DNA from: Spirochaetia bacterium
Lineage (GTDB): Bacteria; Spirochaetota; Spirochaetia; Treponematales; Treponemataceae
NCBI GenBank assembly: GCA_900770075.1
Contig: CAAGIZ010000003.1
Span: 1-13,679 of the forward strand
Direction: 5' to 3'
Length of the DNA stretch: 13,679 bases
In this document: in pieces, positions 1 through 5,627 of the stretch
Position numbering within the stretch: the first letter of the stretch is position 1
Layout: every line of letters begins with the position of its first letter
Position numbers and translations under genes: made by a program
The notes under the pieces: generated by a model
Database searches by the model: none
Seen by the model: the letters and a program-made list of their open reading frames with translations, nothing else
What the model was told of the DNA's origin: nothing

Positions 1-42
1 ACGGTTTTGCAATGAACATTTGCGACCGATAGCCCCTTGTTT
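1..42. repeat. Intergenic repeat, copy 1 (partial)
   Basis: This copy begins with ACGGTTTTGCAATGAACATT and ends near CCCCTTGTTT. It matches two longer copies at 4248-4303 and 4441-4496 over about 41 bases with two substitutions and one inserted T. It is cut by the window start, so its left part is not visible. It lies just upstream of the HAD phosphatase gene. No reading frame runs through it, so it is a non-coding repeat of unknown role. Confidence 0.75.
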
Positions 43-104
43 AGTCGCCAAATGTGTTTGTCTTGGGGCTGGACTGTCAGGCGCAAGCCCTGTATAACAG
101 TTAT

Positions 105-776
105 ATGGATTTTAAAGGCGCAATTTTTGATTTGGACGGAACCCTGCTGGATTCCATGGAGATGTGGCTCAATGCCGGGGAACTTTTTCTGGAAAGCCTT
201 GGCATAAAGGCGGAAGAAGGGCTGGGAGCGGCACTCCTGCAGATGAACGTGGAAGAAGGGTCTTTGTACATTCAAAAAAAATACGGGCTTGAACTTACCT
301 GCAAGGAAATTGCAGAGGGAACGGCCGCTGTGGTAAAAAAAACTTATGCCGAAAAAATCCAGCCCAAAGAGGGGGCAGTGGACTTTTTAAAGCTGCTTTC
401 CGAAAAAAAAATCCCCTGTGCCATTCTGACCGGCTCGGATAGGGAGATGTTTGACGGCTGCCTTAAAAGACACGGACTGGAAAAGTTTTTCCAGAAAATA
501 CTCACCTGCTCCGAACTTAAAATGTCCAAGTCAAACCCAGAAATCTATTCTGTTGCGGCGGAAATTTTGGGCACCAGAGCTCACCAAACCCTGGTCTTTG
601 AAGATGCACCGGAAGCCATAAAGTCCGCCACCAGTGCCGGTTTTTTTACGGTAGGAATTTTTGACCAGTGCACCCACTCAAATTCGGACATCTGCTCTGC
701 CAGAAAAAACAGCCGTCTTTTTTGCAGGGATTTTTACGAGGCGGCTGATTTTCTAAGAAAGCAGGGCTTGCTTTAA
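105..776 (+). CDS. HAD-superfamily hydrolase (beta-phosphoglucomutase-like phosphatase)
   Basis: This is a 223-residue cytosolic HAD phosphatase or phosphomutase of the beta-PGM-like subgroup. Motif I is FDLDGT with the nucleophile pair D9/D11, motif II is ILTG with T109, motif III is K142 in SKSNPEIY, and motif IV is FEDAPE with E166/D167. The region between motifs I and II, about residues 15-90, is the usual helical cap. I chose the ATG at 105 because MDFKGAIFDLDGT is the normal family N-terminus; an in-frame GTG at 54 would add 17 unconserved residues. No strong ribosome binding site precedes it. It converges on the thiamine operon. Some such phosphatases act on sugar phosphates or cofactor intermediates, but nothing here fixes the substrate. 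Confidence 0.88.
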   Translation: MDFKGAIFDLDGTLLDSMEMWLNAGELFLESLGIKAEEGLGAALLQMNVEEGSLYIQKKYGLELTCKEIAEGTAAVVKKTYAEKIQPKEGAVDFLKLLSEKKIPCAILTGSDREMFDGCLKRHGLEKFFQKILTCSELKMSKSNPEIYSVAAEILGTRAHQTLVFEDAPEAIKSATSAGFFTVGIFDQCTHSNSDICSARKNSRLFCRDFYEAADFLRKQGLL

Positions 777-883
777 GCCGAAAGATGCTACGGCGGGGTG
801 GCGCCGCGCGAAGCGTCCGCCAAAGGCGGATGGAGCGTAAGCGGAACGGCAGAACACCGGTTGGCAGTGGATGCCGTCCAAAA

Positions 884-1564
884 TCAACTGTCCCAGGCGT
901 CGCTCAGTTCTTTTGCGGCGGTGTAAGGGTCTGGGGCGTCTGTTATGGCGGTGATTACGAAAAATCCGCCCACTCCTGCCTGCCTGAGGGGTTTTATGTC
1001 TTTTAATTTTACGCCTCCGCCTACAACCACAGGAATCGGGCTGATTTTTGCCAGTTCGGCCAGTTCTTCAATGGGTTTTGTTATGACTTTTCCTGTTTCG
1101 TCCCTGCCGCAGTCCGGCTTGGTGGCTGTTTCGTGAACAGGACCTGCTCCAAAGTAGTCCAGATTTTTTACATCGCAGTTTTTTACGTAGGAAATCAAAT
1201 CTTTTGTGGGTGCGCTCAGACCGATAATCGAGTCCTCTCCCAGATATTTGCGGCATATTTCCACAGGAATGTCTGTCTGACCCACGTGAATTCCGTCGAT
1301 TTTTGCGCCTTTTTCCCTTGCGGCAAGAATTACGTCCAGGCGGTCATCCACAACAACGGAAACTTCGTCGCTTTTGCCCATTTTTTTGAGCAGATCCGAA
1401 ACTTTAAGGCAGTCTTCTATCATTTCCAGGGCGGTTTCTTCCTTGGAGCGAATCTGTATAAAAGTAAAGCCTGCTTCCACGGCGGATTTTACCACTTCCT
1501 CCACGGTGCGGCTTTTTGTGTTTTCCCTGCCTAAAATCAGGTATTTGCTTATGTCAAATTTCAT
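884..1564 (-). CDS. thiE: Thiamine-phosphate synthase ThiE
   Basis: ThiE joins HMP pyrophosphate to thiazole phosphate, giving thiamine phosphate. The 226-residue TIM-barrel protein shows the family signatures in order: IQIRSKE (36-42), VVDDRLDV (71-78), DGIHVGQTD (90-98), GPVHETATKP (141-150, the loop around the thiazole phosphate) and VVVGGGV (179-185). It is the last gene of the thiM / thiamine-binding protein / thiE operon. Its ATG overlaps the stop of the preceding gene as ATGA, which suggests translational coupling, and expression is probably under the TPP riboswitch ahead of thiM. Neither ThiD nor de novo thiazole genes are in the window, so the locus reads as salvage. Identification is strong. 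Confidence 0.93.
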   Translation of the reverse strand: MKFDISKYLILGRENTKSRTVEEVVKSAVEAGFTFIQIRSKEETALEMIEDCLKVSDLLKKMGKSDEVSVVVDDRLDVILAAREKGAKIDGIHVGQTDIPVEICRKYLGEDSIIGLSAPTKDLISYVKNCDVKNLDYFGAGPVHETATKPDCGRDETGKVITKPIEELAELAKISPIPVVVGGGVKLKDIKPLRQAGVGGFFVITAITDAPDPYTAAKELSDAWDS

Positions 1565-1899
1565 TTTTCTTCCTTTTTGCCGGCTTTGGCGGCCTTTGAT
1601 GTATCGGTCATCTGATTTTCCATCCGGACAAGTTTTTCCGACATCATATTTTCGTAGCCGGGGCGGATATCCATCTTCATAACCACTTCGGTGCGGATTC
1701 CCTTTTGGGCAAGCACAAAGGTGGCGTCCTTAACAACCTTCATAACCTCGTCCCATTCCCCTTCGATTTCCGTAAACATCGAAGAAGTCTTGTTGGGAAG
1801 CCCAGACTCCCTTATAACTTTTACAACCTCGGCAACTTCCTTAGAAAGCTCATCGCCGATTCCAAAAGGCGCAATTGCCACTGCAACCAGTGTATTCAT
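1561..1899 (-). CDS. Thiamine-binding protein, YkoF/MTH1187 (DUF77) family
   Basis: This 112-residue protein starts MNTLVAVAIAPFGIGD and carries a central SSMFTEIEGEWDEV segment. Both are typical of the small ferredoxin-fold Thiamine_BP family (MTH1187/YkoF), whose members bind thiamine or its hydroxymethylpyrimidine part and often sit in thiamine loci. A good GGAGG lies 5 bases before the ATG. The charged, low-complexity tail, roughly the last 15 residues, ends in KKEEK and overlaps the thiE start by 4 bases. The role is probably thiamine or HMP binding in the cytosol in support of salvage or uptake; no signal peptide is visible. The family is clear but the exact ligand is inferred from context. 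Confidence 0.85.
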   Translation of the reverse strand: MNTLVAVAIAPFGIGDELSKEVAEVVKVIRESGLPNKTSSMFTEIEGEWDEVMKVVKDATFVLAQKGIRTEVVMKMDIRPGYENMMSEKLVRMENQMTDTSKAAKAGKKEEK

Positions 1900-1916
1900 T
1901 TTATCCTCCAGAGTTT

Positions 1917-1972
1917 TTGCCTCCCCACACGCACATCACAGGCACGGTTTTGAAAGTGACTGGGGGAGGCAA
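1917..1972 (-). ncRNA. Structured leader hairpin before the thiamine-binding protein gene
   Basis: A perfect 10-bp stem, TTGCCTCCCC pairing with GGGGAGGCAA, closes a 36-base loop. The loop itself contains a weaker GTCAC/GTGAT pairing. On the - strand the stem ends about 8 bases before the GGAGG of the thiamine-binding protein gene. It could be a processing or stability element, or a second attenuator inside the operon. The loop shares GCACGGTTTTG with the dispersed repeat at 1-42, 4248-4303 and 4441-4496 when read on the + strand. It does not match the TPP riboswitch core. Function is unknown. Confidence 0.5.
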
Positions 1973-1976
1973 TATT

Positions 1977-2012
1977 GGGCATCTCTAAAAATTGCAATTT
2001 TCAGAGACGCCC
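1977..2012. terminator. Strong palindromic hairpin just after thiM
   Basis: A 36-base inverted repeat: GGGC, then TCTCT, then an AAAATTGCAATTTT palindrome, then AGAGA and GCCC, with single mismatches between the blocks. It lies immediately downstream of the thiM stop on the - strand. A run of seven T follows it in the + direction, so it would read as an intrinsic terminator on the + strand, where no gene is visible. On the - strand it lacks a U-tract and may instead act as an mRNA 3' stabiliser or a weak intra-operon terminator. Confidence 0.45.
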
Positions 2013-2019
2013 TATTTTT

Positions 2020-2853
2020 TTACGCTTCCACCGCCGTAAAAGGGTTTTCGGCAACGTCCTGGGCAGAAGCCTTGTTCAGCTCGTCCAAAAAACAAACCTG
2101 AAAACTTCCCGAACCGGTGCATTTTTTTTCAGCATTTTTTCCGGCAAAGTTGTAAATCTGGGTTGCGGTGAGGGCAGCGGTAAAAGGGTCAGTTACGGCC
2201 GCATAAACAGCGCACACGCCCCCCAAAGAACAGCCTGCTCCAGTAATCTGCTCCATATAGGCAGACCCGCCGGCAGAATAGACAATGGTTTTTCCGTCAG
2301 TAACGAGGTCTTCCTTTCCGCTTACGGCAACCGCCCCGTTAATGAATCTTGCAAGGGCACAGGCTGCTTTTTCCGCCGACTTAACGGAATCCACCGAATC
2401 AACTCCCACTGGTCCCTTGGAACTGGAAAAATCAGCAATGTTCCAGAGTTTTGCAAGGGCGATTATTTCGCTTGCATTACCACGGACGATTGTTGGCGGA
2501 AAATCCTTCATGGCCAAAACCAGTTTAGTCCTCAAAGAACCGATTCCAAGACCAACCGGGTCAAGAACCCAGTTTTTTTTGAGGGAAGCCAGTTTTTTTG
2601 CAGTGCGGGGAATTGTTTCCTCGTAAATTGGAAAGAGCGTGCCCATGTTAAGGTATACAGCCCCGCCGATTTCTGCCACACATTCACCTTCGTCCGGCAG
2701 ATAGACCATTGCAGCACTTCCACCCACAGCCAGCTGGGCATTGGCAACAAGGTTTACAGTTACAGTGTTGGTGATGCTGGGCGCCAGAGGTTTGACAGAC
2801 CGGGCATCGTCCACCGCTTTGGCAATTTTTGCCTTGATTTCTTTAATATCCAT
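2020..2853 (-). CDS. thiM: Hydroxyethylthiazole kinase ThiM
   Basis: ThiM phosphorylates 4-methyl-5-(2-hydroxyethyl)thiazole, the thiazole salvage step feeding ThiE. The 277-residue protein has the family motifs in order: ITNTVTVNLVANAQLAVGGS (27-46, substrate pocket), LDPVGLGI (97-104), RGNASEI (124-130), SGKEDLVTDG (178-187) and ITGAGCSLG (203-211), where C208 is the expected catalytic cysteine. I chose the ATG at 2853 because GGAG sits 5 bases upstream; an upstream extension would run through the terminator hairpin. It is the first gene of the operon, directly under a TPP riboswitch and terminator. Identification is secure. Confidence 0.93.
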   Translation of the reverse strand: MDIKEIKAKIAKAVDDARSVKPLAPSITNTVTVNLVANAQLAVGGSAAMVYLPDEGECVAEIGGAVYLNMGTLFPIYEETIPRTAKKLASLKKNWVLDPVGLGIGSLRTKLVLAMKDFPPTIVRGNASEIIALAKLWNIADFSSSKGPVGVDSVDSVKSAEKAACALARFINGAVAVSGKEDLVTDGKTIVYSAGGSAYMEQITGAGCSLGGVCAVYAAVTDPFTAALTATQIYNFAGKNAEKKCTGSGSFQVCFLDELNKASAQDVAENPFTAVEA

Positions 2854-2862
2854 AAAAACTCC

Positions 2863-2888
2863 AAAAAAAAAGCCCGCACGAGGCGGGC
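2863..2888 (-). terminator. Riboswitch-controlled intrinsic terminator
   Basis: On the - strand GCCCGC, loop CTCGT, GCGGGC forms a perfect 6-bp stem followed by nine T. The GGAG of thiM comes right after the T run. It lies between the TPP aptamer and the start codon, so it is the likely expression platform: TPP binding would favour this hairpin and stop transcription before thiM. Confidence 0.85.
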
Positions 2889-2900
2889 AAATTTCCAAAG

Positions 2901-2984
2901 AATCTTGCTCCCTCCGACAGTATTAACTGACAGGTTCAAATGGTATTTCTCAACCGCCCCAAAAGGACAGTACCCATGCAATTA
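2901..2984 (-). promoter_or_regulatory. TPP riboswitch (THI-box)
   Basis: Read on the - strand, the segment contains TTGAGA, then TTTGAACCTG, then a CAGT-TAAT-ACTG stem-loop, then CGGAGGGAGC. This is the order of the TPP aptamer core (CUGAGA ... UGAACCUGAUCUGGAUAAUGCCAGCGUAGGGA). Deviations are TTGAGA for CTGAGA, one base fewer after GAACCTG, a shorter P5 stem and CGGAGGGA for CGUAGGGA. TTGC near the 5' end can pair with GCAA at the 3' end as the closing stem. The position ahead of thiM with a terminator in between fits thiamine feedback control of the operon. Confidence 0.88.
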
Positions 2985-2989
2985 AGAAA

Positions 2990-3019
2990 ATCATAAAATA
3001 AATTCCCCAAAAAAAGCAA
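2990..3019 (-). promoter_or_regulatory. Candidate promoter of the thiamine operon
   Basis: On the - strand TTGCTT and TATGAT are separated by 18 bases. The predicted transcription start falls at about 2983, right at the 5' edge of the TPP aptamer, which is the expected arrangement. The -35 box is only a moderate match. Confidence 0.5.
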
Positions 3020-3318
3020 GAGAGTTTCCGGCATATTTCTAAAGATTAAAAAATTTTTTTTTTTTGGGGGGGGGGGAGGGGAGGAGCACAACCGCCGGAA
3101 GAAAAAAGCCCCCCGAACAGCACCTTGATTTTCCGGAAAACCGGCTTTCCGCAGTTCCGGCGTCGGAGCGCCTCCATTCCTCCGCTCACTGCTGCGGAAC
3201 GGCTTCGCCGCTGCTCCAATCCGGGCTAAGATTGCCACCCGTGCAGGGAGGGCACAGCAAAGCGGCAGTCTTCGACCCTTCAGCCTTTCAAAAAATTAAA
3301 AAAATTCCGCTTTTTGCT
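3020..3318. other. Divergent intergenic region with T12-G11 tract
   Basis: No gene is visible between the thiamine promoter and the aminotransferase promoter. The segment holds 12 T followed by 11 G at 3054-3076, then G- and A-rich sequence. Next come short GC-rich inverted repeats such as CCGGAAAACCGG and GCTGCGGAACGGCTTCGCCGC. The homopolymers could slip during replication. The rest looks like the hairpin-rich filler seen in other gaps of this window. Confidence 0.6.
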
Positions 3319-3319
3319 A

Positions 3320-3348
3320 TTGTCAAAAGTCCAAAAGAAAAGCATACT
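3320..3348 (+). promoter_or_regulatory. dat: Candidate promoter of the D-amino-acid aminotransferase gene
   Basis: TTGTCA (3320-3325) and CATACT (3343-3348) are separated by 17 bases; they match the sigma-70-type consensus at 5/6 and 4/6 positions. The predicted start, about 3355, falls at the edge of the GTGCACGAT operator candidate, so a bound repressor would block it. Confidence 0.55.
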
Positions 3349-3355
3349 GACAATA

Positions 3356-3373
3356 ACCGTGCACGATGCACGA
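3356..3373 (+). promoter_or_regulatory. Candidate GntR operator, site 1 (upstream of dat)
   Basis: ACCGTGCACGAT overlaps a second inverted repeat, GTGCA-CGA-TGCAC. It shares the exact 9-mer GTGCACGAT with sites 2 (4558-4569) and 3 (5568-5579). It lies just after the predicted transcription start and 23 bases before the aminotransferase start codon. Confidence 0.6.
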
Positions 3374-3395
3374 AACATTCAAAAAGAGGCAAACT

Positions 3396-4253
3396 ATGAA
3401 AAACGTAGGCTATTACAACGGAAAAATGGGTTTACAGGAAGAGATGTCTGTTCCTTTCCTTGACCGGGCAATGTTTTTTGGCGACGGAGTTTACGATGCG
3501 ACCTATTGTGCGAACCGCAGACTTTTTGAAATCGATTACCACACGGAGCGTTTTTACAACAGTCTCCGCCTTACGAGAATTCCTTTCAAGCTCTCAAAGG
3601 AAGAACTGGTGGCGGAGCTTCAAAAGTGCATAGATGCCATGGACAGCGACGGAGTGTGTTTTGTCTACTGGGAATGTACCCGGGGCACCGCTCCAAGAAA
3701 CCATCTTTTCCCCGATGTTGAACCAAACCTTCTTATAACCATTACCGAGTCAAAACTTACGGATCTGCGCACACCCTGCAAACTGATTACCGAAGAAGAC
3801 ACCCGGTTTTTTCACTGCAACATAAAAACCTTAAACCTGCTGCCTTCCGTAATGGGTAGCCAGCGGGCTTTTGAAGCTGGAGCAAAAGAGGTGATTTTCC
3901 ACCGGGGAGAGCGGGTTACGGAGTGCGCCCACACCAACGTAAACATACTTAAAGGCGGAAAATTCATCACCCCGCCGTTGGACGAGCTTATCCTTCCGGG
4001 AGTAACAAGACGGCACTATCTGGAAATCTGCCGCAGGCTTGGCATTCCTTACGAAGAGCGGCCTTTTACACTGGACGAACTTTTTGCTGCGGACGAAGTT
4101 TTCATAACTTCCGCAGGAACCTTGGGGCTTCCGGCTTACGAAATTGACGGAAAGCCTGTGGGCGGAAAAGACAAGGCACTTTTAAAACGCCTGCAGACAG
4201 AAGCCGTGGCAGATTTTTACAAAGAAACCGGCTACAAGGCGGATATCGTGTAG
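3396..4253 (+). CDS. dat: D-amino-acid aminotransferase (class IV PLP)
   Basis: This 285-residue fold-type IV PLP aminotransferase would catalyse D-amino acid + 2-oxoglutarate = 2-oxo acid + D-glutamate in either direction. Against the known Bacillus D-AAT, the PLP lysine is K144 in CNIKTLNLL, the cofactor-contact glutamate is E177 in VTEC, and R52 is kept. The D-specific carboxylate trap is also kept: Y33 in GDGVYDA, and R101 and H103 in TRGTAPRNH. Those trap residues argue for D-AAT rather than a branched-chain enzyme or 4-amino-4-deoxychorismate lyase. I chose the ATG at 3396 because AGAGG lies 6 bases upstream. The last codons and the stop lie inside a dispersed repeat. It is probably repressed through operator site 1. 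Substrate range is inferred. Confidence 0.87.
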   Translation: MKNVGYYNGKMGLQEEMSVPFLDRAMFFGDGVYDATYCANRRLFEIDYHTERFYNSLRLTRIPFKLSKEELVAELQKCIDAMDSDGVCFVYWECTRGTAPRNHLFPDVEPNLLITITESKLTDLRTPCKLITEEDTRFFHCNIKTLNLLPSVMGSQRAFEAGAKEVIFHRGERVTECAHTNVNILKGGKFITPPLDELILPGVTRRHYLEICRRLGIPYEERPFTLDELFAADEVFITSAGTLGLPAYEIDGKPVGGKDKALLKRLQTEAVADFYKETGYKADIV

Positions 4254-4303
4254 TGCAGACAGCACGGTTTTGCAATGAACATTCGTGGCCGGTAGCCACT
4301 GTT
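4248..4303. repeat. Intergenic repeat, copy 2
   Basis: This 56-base copy starts GTGTAGTGCAGACAGCACGG and matches copy 3 (4441-4496) at 52 of 56 positions without gaps, exactly 193 bases apart. It includes the TAG stop of the aminotransferase gene. It contains a GTGC...GCAC inverted repeat, perfect in copy 3 as GTGCTGACAGCAC. Confidence 0.85.
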
Positions 4304-4440
4304 ATGCGCAATGGGAAACGCATTATTATAAATTTTTATGGAAAAATTGGGGCGGGAGGGAGCGAATGGGCAGTCAAAAACACTCTGGTTGCGGATGGTG
4401 CGCCAGCACCATTTATATAAATTCCAATACCGCAATCAGC
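4304..4440. other. Hairpin-rich spacer between repeat copies 2 and 3
   Basis: No credible gene is seen. Four hairpins are visible: ATGCG/CGCAT (4304-4323), AATTTTT-ATGG-AAAAATT (4331-4348), ATGGTGC-GCCA-GCACCAT (4395-4412), and an outer TTGCGG/CCGCAA pairing around the third. With the flanking direct repeats this gives a compact structured unit of about 250 bases, which may be a small mobile element, a 3' UTR element or a non-coding RNA. Confidence 0.45.
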
Positions 4441-4496
4441 GTGTAGTGCTGACAGCACGGTTTTGCAATGAACATTCGCGACCGGTAGCCCCTGTT
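4441..4496. repeat. Intergenic repeat, copy 3
   Basis: This 56-base copy starts GTGTAGTGCTGACAGCACGG and ends CCGGTAGCCCCTGTT. It is a direct repeat of copy 2 and is related to copy 1 at the window start. It lies about 60 bases upstream of the predicted promoter and operator of the GntR gene. Confidence 0.85.
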
Positions 4497-4557
4497 TTAA
4501 TTACTTTTTTTTATAATAATGCGGAGCCACTGTTTCGCTGCAATAACCCTTTGAAAT

Positions 4558-4569
4558 TTAGTGCACGAT
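4558..4569 (+). promoter_or_regulatory. Candidate GntR operator, site 2 (upstream of the regulator gene)
   Basis: TTAGTGCACGAT carries the shared 9-mer and abuts a TATACT -10 box (4569-4574) that would drive the regulator gene. I found no good -35 at normal spacing; TTGAAA at 4551-4556 is only 12 bases away. The placement suggests autorepression. A leader of about 130 bases, T-rich in part, separates it from the start codon. Confidence 0.55.
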
Positions 4570-4713
4570 ATACTAAAATAAAAGGGAATCTTGAAAATTC
4601 GGCTTTGTCGTTTTTTTGCAGGTTCCCTAAAGACAAAATTAAGGCGGGGCGTAAAAACGGAGCAGTCCTGGGCTGTTTCTAAAGGCTCCCAAAATAACCA
4701 ATGGGGGTTATGG

Positions 4714-5367
4714 ATGTCTGGATTGATTAAAAAAGTCAGTTTGCGTGATCAGGTTTACGAGTATTTAAAAAACGGAATATTGAATCAGGATTTTAAGCGG
4801 GGAACCAACATAAATCTCGATGACCTTTCCAGAAAACTTGGAGTAAGCAACACACCTATCCGCGAAAGCATAAATCTGCTTGTCAAAGAGGGGCTGATTG
4901 AATACAAACACAATATGGGATTTTTTGTAATCGACCCGGACAAAAAAACGGTAAACGAAATGCTGCAGGTGGTATTTTTTCTTGTAGTTGCAGCCTACCG
5001 TTTCTGTTACCGAAGCGATAAAATGAAGGCCGTAATTCCTGCTCTGGAAGCACAGATGGAAAAACAAAAAAAACTTCTGGATGAAGGAAACGTTGTGGGG
5101 TATGTAGACATTATCCACGATTTTGAGCGGTGCATAATCGAAGGCGTGGGAAATTCAATGCTAATAAAGGAATACGATGCAAAAGAAACCTTGATGGCCT
5201 TTATTTCCACCTATTATTCGGACAACAATCTGGAAGCCTTAAAAATGGTTTATGAACAGCACGCCAATATCCTGCGCCTTATAAAAGAAGAAAAACTGGA
5301 AGAAGCGGTGCTTGCCATGCGGGAACACTACTACAAGCCGGAACTTTGCCTTAACGGAAAAAAATAA
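4714..5367 (+). CDS. GntR-family transcriptional regulator, FCD (FadR-like) subfamily
   Basis: This 217-residue regulator has an N-terminal winged helix, about residues 7-72, with VSLRDQVYEYLKNGI and the recognition region LGVSNTPIRESINLL. An all-helical FCD-type ligand-binding domain covers about 80-210. H183 (EQH) and H205 (REHY) fit two of the usual FCD metal ligands. The usual D-x3-H pair is not clear: E138 sits where the first His is expected, so metal use may differ. I chose the ATG at 4714 because GGGGG lies 6 bases before it and the family N-terminus starts here; an upstream extension is unconserved. It lies between the aminotransferase and cyclase genes and probably binds GTGCACGAT sites, sensing a D-amino acid, D-glutamate or 5-oxoproline. 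The ligand is inference. Confidence 0.88.
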   Translation: MSGLIKKVSLRDQVYEYLKNGILNQDFKRGTNINLDDLSRKLGVSNTPIRESINLLVKEGLIEYKHNMGFFVIDPDKKTVNEMLQVVFFLVVAAYRFCYRSDKMKAVIPALEAQMEKQKKLLDEGNVVGYVDIIHDFERCIIEGVGNSMLIKEYDAKETLMAFISTYYSDNNLEALKMVYEQHANILRLIKEEKLEEAVLAMREHYYKPELCLNGKK

Positions 5368-5379
5368 GATTTGGGCGAC

Positions 5380-5432
5380 TTTTTGGCTGGTTCGGCTCCT
5401 TCGACAGGCTCAGGAACCAAACCAACCAAAAA
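5380..5432. repeat. CTTCGAC...CTCAG hairpin element, copy 1
   Basis: TTTTTGGCTGGTTC opens and GAACCAAACCAACCAAAAA closes a long imperfect hairpin around the core CCTTCGACAGGCTCAGG. It begins 12 bases after the GntR gene stop. A related element stands at 12550-12586, and both are followed by CAGGCTT-like sequence. The following bases to 5530 hold more short inverted repeats, such as GAGTTTG/CAAACTC. The element may act as a terminator-like structure. Confidence 0.6.
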
Positions 5433-5559
5433 CCAGGCTTTGCGCCCTTCGCCGTCTTCCGCGGCTCAGATTCGAGTTTGAGTGCGATAGCACGCAAACT
5501 CGCAGGGGTGGGCGCTTACGCACACCCCCGTAATCCTTAAAAAAAGAAAAATTTTGTCG

Positions 5560-5588
5560 TTAGACAAATCGTGCACGATGTTTTTAAT
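5560..5588 (+). promoter_or_regulatory. Candidate promoter of the D-glutamate cyclase-like gene
   Basis: TTAGAC (5560-5565) and TTTAAT (5583-5588) are separated by 17 bases, with the operator palindrome lying inside the spacer. An inverted repeat TTTGTC-GTTA-GACAAA (5553-5568) overlaps the -35 region and could be a second protein-binding site. Both boxes are moderate matches. Confidence 0.45.
5568..5579 (+). promoter_or_regulatory. Candidate GntR operator, site 3 (perfect palindrome)
   Basis: ATCGTGCACGAT is a perfect 12-bp palindrome located between the candidate -35 and -10 boxes, and is the best of the three sites. A site here would give simple repression of the cyclase-like gene. Confidence 0.65.
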
Positions 5589-5627
5589 ATTTTAAGATAC
5601 CTCGAACACCTATTTTTGGAGGAAAAG

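Noticed and set aside
785..1006. 73-codon + strand frame after the HAD gene
   Set aside because: Arg/Gly-rich translation of GC-rich intergenic hairpins that overlaps the thiE 3' end on the other strand.
1975..2985. 336-codon + strand frame opposite thiM
   Set aside because: It lies antisense to an unmistakable thiM gene plus its riboswitch; its translation has no recognisable motifs.
4551..4574. TTGAAA with TATACT as a promoter pair for the regulator gene
   Set aside because: The spacer is only 12 bases; I keep TATACT as a -10 candidate but not this -35.
4338..4682. 114-codon + strand frame between the aminotransferase and regulator genes
   Set aside because: It runs through the dispersed repeat, the operator and the promoter region, and the sequence is compositionally odd.
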